Shown in pieces: positions 57,711 through 64,000 of a DNA stretch of 64,000 bases; within the stretch, counting starts at the first letter, position 1; each line of letters begins with the position of its first letter. The notes beneath the pieces are model-generated. The model was not told the DNA's origin. It saw only the letters and a program-made list of their open reading frames with translations, and ran no database searches. This DNA is from Hemerocallis citrina (Eukaryota > Streptophyta > Magnoliopsida > Asparagales > Asphodelaceae), in contig CM030366.1 in NCBI GenBank assembly GCA_017893485.1, positions 204,965,826 through 205,029,825 of the forward strand, read 5' to 3'. The position numbers and the translations under genes were made by a program.

Positions 57711-58139
57711 AAAAAAAAAACGGGAGAGACACACACACAAAAAAAAAAAAAAAAAACGGGAGAGACGGGGTATCATACCCCGGACGGGGGTATGTTTCCT
57801 CGTCTGAGGGGATATTAAAAAAAAAAATTTAAAAGTGGAGAGACGGGGTATCATATCCCGGACGGGGTATGTTTCCCCGTCCGACCATTTTTTTTAAAAA
57901 AAATATATTATTTAGACGGTATATCTTTTCCCGTCTCACTCGATTAAAAAATCATAAAATCAGAGCGACGGAATATGATATCCCGTCCTTTATAATTTGA
58001 GAATTGGTATTTCGTTTCTCATATATGAGAAACCAGAATAGAAAGTTTGCTATAAAATGGCAAAATGAGAAACCATTACAGCGATCCGTTTCTTATAAAA
58101 TGGCAATTTGCCATTTATAAAAAACCATTGTGGATGCTC
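57430..58139. mobile_element. PIF/Harbinger-type MITE with CGG-N11-CCG palindrome array
   Basis: TIRs GAGCATCCACAGTGGT and its mirror; TTA duplicated at 57427-57429 and 58140-58142. Inside are a (CA)n run (57675-57706), A-runs and exact CGG-N11-CCG modules at 57766-57782, 57844-57860, 57863-57879, 57917-57933 and 57969-57985, with a slightly longer one at 57785. No transposase. The TWA duplication supports PIF/Harbinger. Confidence 0.8.
57675..57706. repeat. (CA)n microsatellite followed by A-runs
   Basis: About 16 CA units, then poly-A interrupted by cgggagagac words that echo the palindrome modules. Confidence 0.9.
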
Positions 58140-58314
58140 TTATACACCTTATTTGAATCTACAAGCTTACGTACATTACACGTACAGCTCAAACTCTCCC
58201 ATTTTATTTTTTATATTACTTTAAAAAATATATATTTATTAACATGTACTATATTATATTACTTTTAAAACAAATATATATATTAAAACGTGTATCGCAC
58301 GTGTTAAATACTAG

Positions 58315-59352
58315 TATATATAAACTGAAATTGAAAGATCAACTGAATTGGATTTGTTGGTCTTTGGGCTTTGGATATTGGATATTAAGTACAGCTATTG
58401 GATATTGTATTCTAAACTTCTGTATTTATATTAATACTTTATTATTAATATATAGAACTGGGTAAACAGCTCGGAATAAAATTATTTTCTTTATCCTACG
58501 TACCCAACTTTTTTAGACGGGTACAAATTTTGTACCTTTACCCTACCCATTTATTAAATGAGTAAAAAACCTTTACCCTTACCCTTAATCATAGGGTAAA
58601 CAGGTACAGGTAAACGGATTAATCCTTACCCATTGCCAACTTTAGTAAGAAGCCTCTACCTAATTAAGGAACATGATAAACAATGTAGATCGTCTATATA
58701 AAGTTCTATTGTGTGAGTACAACTACTCTGTGATGAAATAAGTATGAGGCTCACTTCTTTTTTTTTTTTTTGTTAGTTAGGTTTTTTTTTTCTCCTTTCG
58801 TTTTTTCTTTTCTTTCTTTCCTTTATCTTTTTCCAAAGCATTATATTTCAATTGTGTTAATTATTAAAAATTTATGTTGTTATTTATTGGGAATTGCAAG
58901 ACTCATTTATTTTCTAAAAAAATGAGGGGTGTGAAGTGCTAACTAATGTGGGAAGGATGCACCAATGCTAGACATATTTGCAAGTGGCCTAGTGGCCTAA
59001 TTTCTTAGTGGTAAACATTTTTGCTTGTGAGCGAAAGATTTAATTAAGGTTCAAAGTCCTGCTTGCAGAATTCTCCTATTATCAAATGACTATTATCAAA
59101 TATCAAATGAGTGTGTGCAGCTAAGACCTTATTAATAAATAATAATTAAAACAAAATAAAACAAAACAAAACAAATTCATGGCATATTTATGGAGGAAAG
59201 TGTGTCTATATAGAATGAAATTAATATGTGTACCTGGATTTGCTTTAAATTTGGGGGAAATGCAAATATTTGCCAACTTTGCATATCCAAATTGGCAGTT
59301 TGGCACAAGCCGGCCCCTTTGTTATTTACAGCCCAGTCGTGCATATCTGATA
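58315..59352. other. Intergenic DNA, with a possible hAT fragment
   Basis: 58495-58645 is rich in taccc/gggta words and ends ...acccattgccaac, which on the minus strand (gttggcaatgggtaaggat) resembles hAT ends. The T/C-rich run near 58760-58830 and the rest show nothing further. Confidence 0.4.
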
Positions 59353-59516
59353 CTAGTATCATGCACGTGCGATGCACGTGGAGGAAAATGGAAAAGGACA
59401 AAAAAGGGAATGGAAAAGGACATTAAAAAAAGCACGTGCGATGCACGGATTTGCTCACAAACAAATTAGAGTTTGTTTGTTTACCAACCCCGTCTCTCCC
59501 ATTATATATCTGATGA
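59353..59516 (-). mobile_element. Complete miniature Helitron (164 bp)
   Basis: On the minus strand it starts TCATCAGATATATAATGGG after A and ends with cgtgcatcgcacgtgcatga and CTAG before T. A second cgtgcatcgcacgtg word lies in its interior at about 59432. Confidence 0.75.
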
Positions 59517-59796
59517 TGATATGGACAACCTGCACATCAAAATAAATGCAGGTTGTCAGAAATTACAACCCCTAACTTTAGAAGCTGTAATTTCTTGCAG
59601 CCAAATTGTGCAATAATATAATGTGGAGGTAAGAACCCGCATCCTATTTGCATTGTTGCGCTGCAATTGCCAAGGCTAATGCGAAAATTTTGGATTTATA
59701 AATTTGACAAAAATTTGCATTTTTCTCAGATGTTCATTTTCCTCAAATATGTAAATCCAGACGCCCACTTATATATGAAAAGATTGTTATGACTTA
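59517..59796. other. No recognisable feature
   Basis: AT-rich spacer. The direct words cctgcacatc / gcaggttgtca near 59530-59556 form a small inverted repeat. Confidence 0.3.
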
Positions 59797-60572
59797 GAGC
59801 ATCCAATGTCGATTTCTAAAAACTCAAAAAATGAAAATCGATTTAGAAAATATGCTCACAGTCGTTTGCTAAAAATCCATATACTAGAATAGGAGTGAAC
59901 AGTGCATTTCTAAACTTAGAAACCGCTTTAGCGAAATACTAAATATAGAAGATAGACGAAGATCATCCGTTTGAGAAATTTATTCGAACGGACGGATAAA
60001 GTAGCTCCGTCTGTTGTTAAATATTGAAAAAAACAGATGAGAGACGGGTGAAGGAGTTCCGTCTCTCATTGCTAAACTTGGCTAGAGAATTTTTTGTGGG
60101 GAATTTACTCATTTACCCCTAAATATAATATATCCACCCATAGTGCATGCATTTAAATAGGCAAAAACAAAGGGGGCAAACATGTAATTTACTAATTTCA
60201 CTTTTAAAAAAAAACTTAAAAAGACTAGACGGATGAACATCATCCGTTCAGTCCTTTTTTGTTTTTTTTTAATTTTTTTTTTCCGACAACAATGGAAGAA
60301 AAAAAATTTTATCTCGGACGGATGAACATCATCCGTCCAATGTAATTCAGATTATATATAAATAAAAAAAAATCAACAAACGGAGGAAGATGCTCCGTCC
60401 AATCGTTTTTTAATTTTTAAAAAAAATAAAAATAGCGTTAAACGGAGAAACAAGATCCGTCCTATTCATTTGAATGTGAAATTTTAAAATTAACGATAGC
60501 AGCCCTCCTTTCTCCAAGCTAAATCCTTAAAGCTAAATAAAGAAAAGTTAGACGGAAGGATAGTGGATGCTC
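59797..60572. mobile_element. Second PIF/Harbinger-type MITE with CGG-N11-CCG palindrome array
   Basis: It starts GAGCATCCAATGTCGAT and ends atagtggatgctc. TTA is duplicated at 59794-59796 and 60573-60575. Six exact CGG-N11-CCG modules lie at 59993-60009, 60045-60061, 60230-60246, 60319-60335, 60381-60397 and 60443-60459; the first three spacers and the last two differ from one another while length is constant. Related to, but well diverged from, the MITE at 57430. Confidence 0.8.
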
Positions 60573-60575
60573 TTA

Positions 60576-61129
60576 CAAGCAGACCTAATAGTAAATTTTC
60601 TTAAATACATTTGCAGTTTCTCTCCAACTAAAGGCGTGTTTGGTTTTTTTTATTATTATTGTTATTTTTAATTATTTTTTATTGTTTTAAAAAATGATCA
60701 TAGCCACACACATCTCAGTTATATGAAACCTCTGCTTACTCAATAAGATATCTACCAGTGGACTTACTAGGATGCTTCCACATGTAAACATTACTTTTTG
60801 TCCCACTTTTTGGTTATGAGGAAAGGAGTTTTTCTTCAGAGTAATATTACACCCACTATCAAATCCATTATCTTTTTTCCACTACCTTAGATAGCACATT
60901 ATTTGTAGAGATTATTATAGAGTAGGTGGTAAAAACCTCAAATAGTCACGAGAGCGCCTCAAATAAGCCCCTCAAAATACAATAAGACAGGCACGCACAA
61001 TACATCCAGTAAACTAAAATGAAGCAGCAGCAACGCTAAAGTGACATGAAAAAAAATGTAGAAATAGAAGAGCTCCTAGATAGAATGAAATAAGAAAAAA
61101 TATATATATATAGCAACATAGTACTACAA
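60576..61129. other. No recognisable feature
   Basis: AT-rich DNA without ORF or repeat that I can name. Confidence 0.3.
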
Positions 61130-62436
61130 GCTATACAGTAAACCCAATTAAGAAAAAGAGAAAAGAGAAGTGGCGTAGGATATAAGAGTTAGATTTCAGT
61201 ACAACAAAACGATAAAGCAGAACATGAAAAGAGAGTAAAGTAGAGCAACAGGTTAAAGGCGAGTTAAACCCAATAGCAAGTAAAACTAGTAGTCCCAAGT
61301 CCGGTGACAACAAAATGAGCACAAAAAAAAGCAGAATCATCACAGTAACCACAATAATCTCCACCTTGGATTAGATCTGCAATGAGGAAATAAACTCATC
61401 AAACTAGTGGAAACAACAATAGAGAAATGATGATTAATAAAAGAGAAACTAAATACAATGAAAAATAAAGAGGTTAGTTAACCAAGATTAATAACGGCGT
61501 CTACAGCTATCTCAAGATAGGATAATTTAAGCTTGGACTTTTTTCCATGAGGAAGCATATTAGCCCAAAAGTTTGAGTAGAATATATGATCGTCAATTAA
61601 GCACCTAATAGGGCGAGAATTATTAGAGAATATTCTATTATTCATTCAATTCCAAATAACCGAAACCAGAACCATCACGGAAAAATCCCATATTCCCGGA
61701 AGGAACGCTTGATGCGTAATGTCTTCCATTTATCCCACCAAGACCTTATAGAATTAACCAAGTTTACCATGAACCTACCATGCTTTAAAGCAAATAACGA
61801 GCTAATGAAAGAGCAATTGATGAATAAATGCTTAACATCCTAGTGATGAGAAAGACAGAGAGTACATTTTTGACTAATAGTAAGATTTCTCTTGTTAAGG
61901 TTATCAACAGTAAGAAGTTTGTTATGAACAGTTAACCAAGTCAGAATGTGAATTTTAAGCGGAGCACAATACTTCCAGATAGTGTTGGAGAACGTGGAGA
62001 TAATTCTCTCCAAAGTGAGAAAATTATAACAGGGCTTAACTGAATATAACGGAATTTATGAATTATAAAATTTAGACAAGAGAGTGGGATGGAGCTCCCA
62101 AACTTTATGGTGATGATGAGATTCAAGAATTACAAGGCATTTCCAAGGCAATTCGACCAGTTTGAGAATATTCAACAACGATGTACGAAGAAGGGCAAGA
62201 TTCTAGTTCCAGAGGTTAATAATACCCAAACCACCTTCTGACTTGACCATGAAATTTCTCTTGATCTTATCGATCCGGTAAATCACCCATGAAGGAACGT
62301 AGAAGAAGGACATTATATAGAAGGGTATAGAAGATAGAATAGAGCTAATAAGAATAAACCAAAAATTAGTAATATTTTGGAATCTATAATTAACATTGTC
62401 ACCAAAATCTACCAAGCAAAAAAGAGGAGGTGCCAT
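61130..62436 (-). pseudogene. L1-type LINE relic (RT thumb and zf-RVT)
   Basis: Minus-strand traces read SILSSIPFYIMSFFYVPSWV, YRIDKIKRNF and GGLGIINLWN (62436-62203), the thumb end of a LINE RT. After several frame changes the zf-RVT part follows: IWKYCAPLKIHILTWL, NKRNLTISQKCTLC and HLFINCSFISSLF (about 61980-61800), then IWN..NNRIFSNN. Multiple stops and shifts. The catalytic part of the RT is missing. The 3' end near 61130 is not precise. Confidence 0.65.
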
Positions 62437-62462
62437 TTAGTCAGATTATTTTCTTCCATATA

Positions 62463-62699
62463 TCTCTGCTATTATAATGGGAGAGTTGGGATTTGTAACA
62501 AACAAAGTCTAACTTTGTAACTATATAAACACGTATAATACACGTTCAAACTATATCTAACAAATATAAATGTGCACCGCAAGTGTACCCTCAATCAATA
62601 TATTTAAATATAAACTATTTTTTTCTTATTTGATATATATTCATTTAATTTGATGACTTTACCTTTTTTTTGACGTACATCGCACGTACATTATACTAG
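62463..62699 (+). mobile_element. Complete miniature Helitron (237 bp)
   Basis: It starts TCTCTGCTATTATAATGGG after A and ends with gacgtacatcgcacgtac, AT spacing and CTAG at 62696-62699 before T. Two further acgtataatacacgt-like words lie inside. Confidence 0.8.
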
Positions 62700-62950
62700 T
62701 ATAAAGTAATTTCATGCTTACCTTTATACATACATGTTTGTCCAAAATTATGCGTATTTCCTCCTAATAGCAGCTGAACAGCACATAAATATCACAATTA
62801 TACACTTCATTATATCGCAATTAAAGGCCCTGTTTCTCTTTAGCCCTCTCGATCATTATGAAACAGATAATATTGGGACAATAACCTTATTTACGGTTTA
62901 CAGAAAATCAGATATATTGATAAGGAAATTTAATATTTAGGCCCCTTATG
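62700..62950. other. No recognisable feature
   Basis: Short AT-rich spacer. Confidence 0.3.
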
Positions 62951-63099
62951 ATCTTTATAATAAAATACAAAGAAAGCTATCAAGTAACTCTCCTTCAATC
63001 GCTCCAAAATCAAAGGCCCAGATCTAACATCACAAAACACATTCCCCCGCCCCCCCCCCCCCCCCCCCCCCAAAACTCAAATTCAAATTTCCCCAAAAC

Positions 63100-63177
<78 letters not shown>

Positions 63178-63180
<3 letters not shown>

Positions 63181-63302
63181 TATCTTCCATTGCAAATGCA
63201 AATGTCGTGCACACCACTTAACCCGTCATCCCCAATGACGGGTTAAGGTCAAGTGGTGTGCACGTTCGGAACTGCTACAGTAGCGTTTGCAATGGAAGAA
63301 GC

Positions 63303-63303
<1 letters not shown>
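63178..63303. mobile_element. Micron-like palindromic MITE in (TA)n, copy 1
   Basis: 126 bp, starting ggctatcttccattgcaaa and ending tttgcaatggaagaagcc, palindromic through cacttaacccgtcat in the centre. Both sides are (TA)n. MITEs that sit inside (TA)n microsatellites are known in rice as Micron; the sequence relation to those is not tested. Confidence 0.7.
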
Positions 63304-63347
<44 letters not shown>

Positions 63348-63427
63348 AAATACAAAGAAAGCTATCAAGTAACTCTCCTTCAATCGCTCCAAAATCAAAG
63401 GCCCAGATCTAACATCACAAAACACAT

Positions 63428-63463
<36 letters not shown>

Positions 63464-63501
63464 ACCCCAAACCTCAACTCAAATTCAAATTCCCCTAAAA
63501 C

Positions 63502-63815
<314 letters not shown>

Positions 63816-63820
<5 letters not shown>

Positions 63821-63973
63821 TAATATTATAATGGGAGTCATTTGTCATTCTACCAACATGTAAAACGCATGTACATAACTAATATAAAGCAGGTTTCCAG
63901 TTCAAATCCTCCGTATGTCAGAATTTTTTTTTTTTAAATTATTAAAACGTGCATTGCACGTGTAAATTACTAG
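63816..63973 (+). mobile_element. Helitron, 5' end eroded into (TA)n
   Basis: ttataatgggag near 63823 matches the inner part of the Helitron 5' end, but the initial TC is lost in the TA run. The 3' end has aaaacgtgcattgcacgtgt, AT spacing and CTAG at 63970-63973 before T. Confidence 0.65.
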
Positions 63974-64000
63974 TATATATATAGAGAGAGAGAGATTTGT

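Larger units (their letters stand above)
57339..58314 (+). mobile_element. Helitron carrying a nested MITE
   Basis: It starts TCTCTAATCCTATAATGGG after an A (an alternative start is 57332) and ends with the hairpin zone aaaacgtgtatcgcacgtgt, then CTAG at 58311-58314 before T. Without the nested MITE (57430-58139) it is about 260 bp. No Rep/helicase. Confidence 0.75.

Noticed and set aside
57766..60459. CGG-N11-CCG as a Gal4-type binding site
   Set aside because: The geometry equals the yeast Gal4 site, but zinc-cluster proteins of that type are fungal. The likeness is probably coincidental; only the spacing rule is reported.

Overview
This is nuclear DNA of a flowering plant, taken from a heterochromatic, transposon-filled stretch. 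I find no intact host gene, no rRNA or tRNA gene and no CRISPR array. Plant markers are Ty3/gypsy elements with a C-terminal chromodomain-like tail, primer sites matching plant initiator-Met tRNA, a CACTA element ending in CACTAC, Helitrons, TTA-duplicating (PIF/Harbinger-type) MITEs, MULE MITEs and L1-type LINEs. The species cannot be named from this.

Layout. 1-750: 3' end and LTR of a Ty3/gypsy-like element, abutting the 5' half of a hAT transposon (751-1979). 2235-6400: wreckage of two antisense retroelement-like genes, one resembling plant 'putative transposon protein' ORFs, the other a Ty1/copia gag with its primer site and LTR edge. 6641-6963: MULE MITE. 7280-10298: solo LTR with perfect ATTAC duplications. 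12085-14312: 5'-truncated L1 reverse transcriptase, then a LINE 3' end in the opposite orientation.

14322-44232 is one nested complex. An old, coding-less LTR retrotransposon (element 3, + strand) has a primer site at 26259 and a polypurine tract just before 30602. Each of its LTRs was later entered, antisense, by a member of the same chromovirus-like Ty3/gypsy family: element 1 (15114-23750, TCGCG duplication, decayed) and element 2 (33512-43911, GAATT duplication, young, open 1112-codon pol). Its interior also took a small Helitron and a TRIM-like element (29050-30247, CCCTT duplication), and its 3' LTR took a palindromic MITE that is absent from the 5' LTR.

44528-45256: foldback element made of 21-bp palindromes. 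48345-51799: non-autonomous CACTA element (TAT duplication) carrying fructokinase exons with their intron. 53401-56971: LINE 3' end and two copies of a GC-rich LINE-derived unit. 57339-63973: a run of small Helitrons, two TTA-flanked MITEs built from CGG-N11-CCG palindromes, a LINE relic, and a duplicated block in which a 126-bp palindromic element sits inside (TA)n.

The most notable signals are cis-architectures rather than proteins: (1) CAGTCGACTG-type palindromes arranged as pairs 20 bp apart in every LTR copy of the chromovirus-like family and in the related solo LTR; (2) arrays of fixed-length palindromes with drifting sequence in unrelated DNA transposons (17 bp, 21 bp, about 18-24 bp); (3) a CACTA element that may encode a chimeric transcript; (4) three deletions in the nested complex sealed by short copies of neighbouring sequence.
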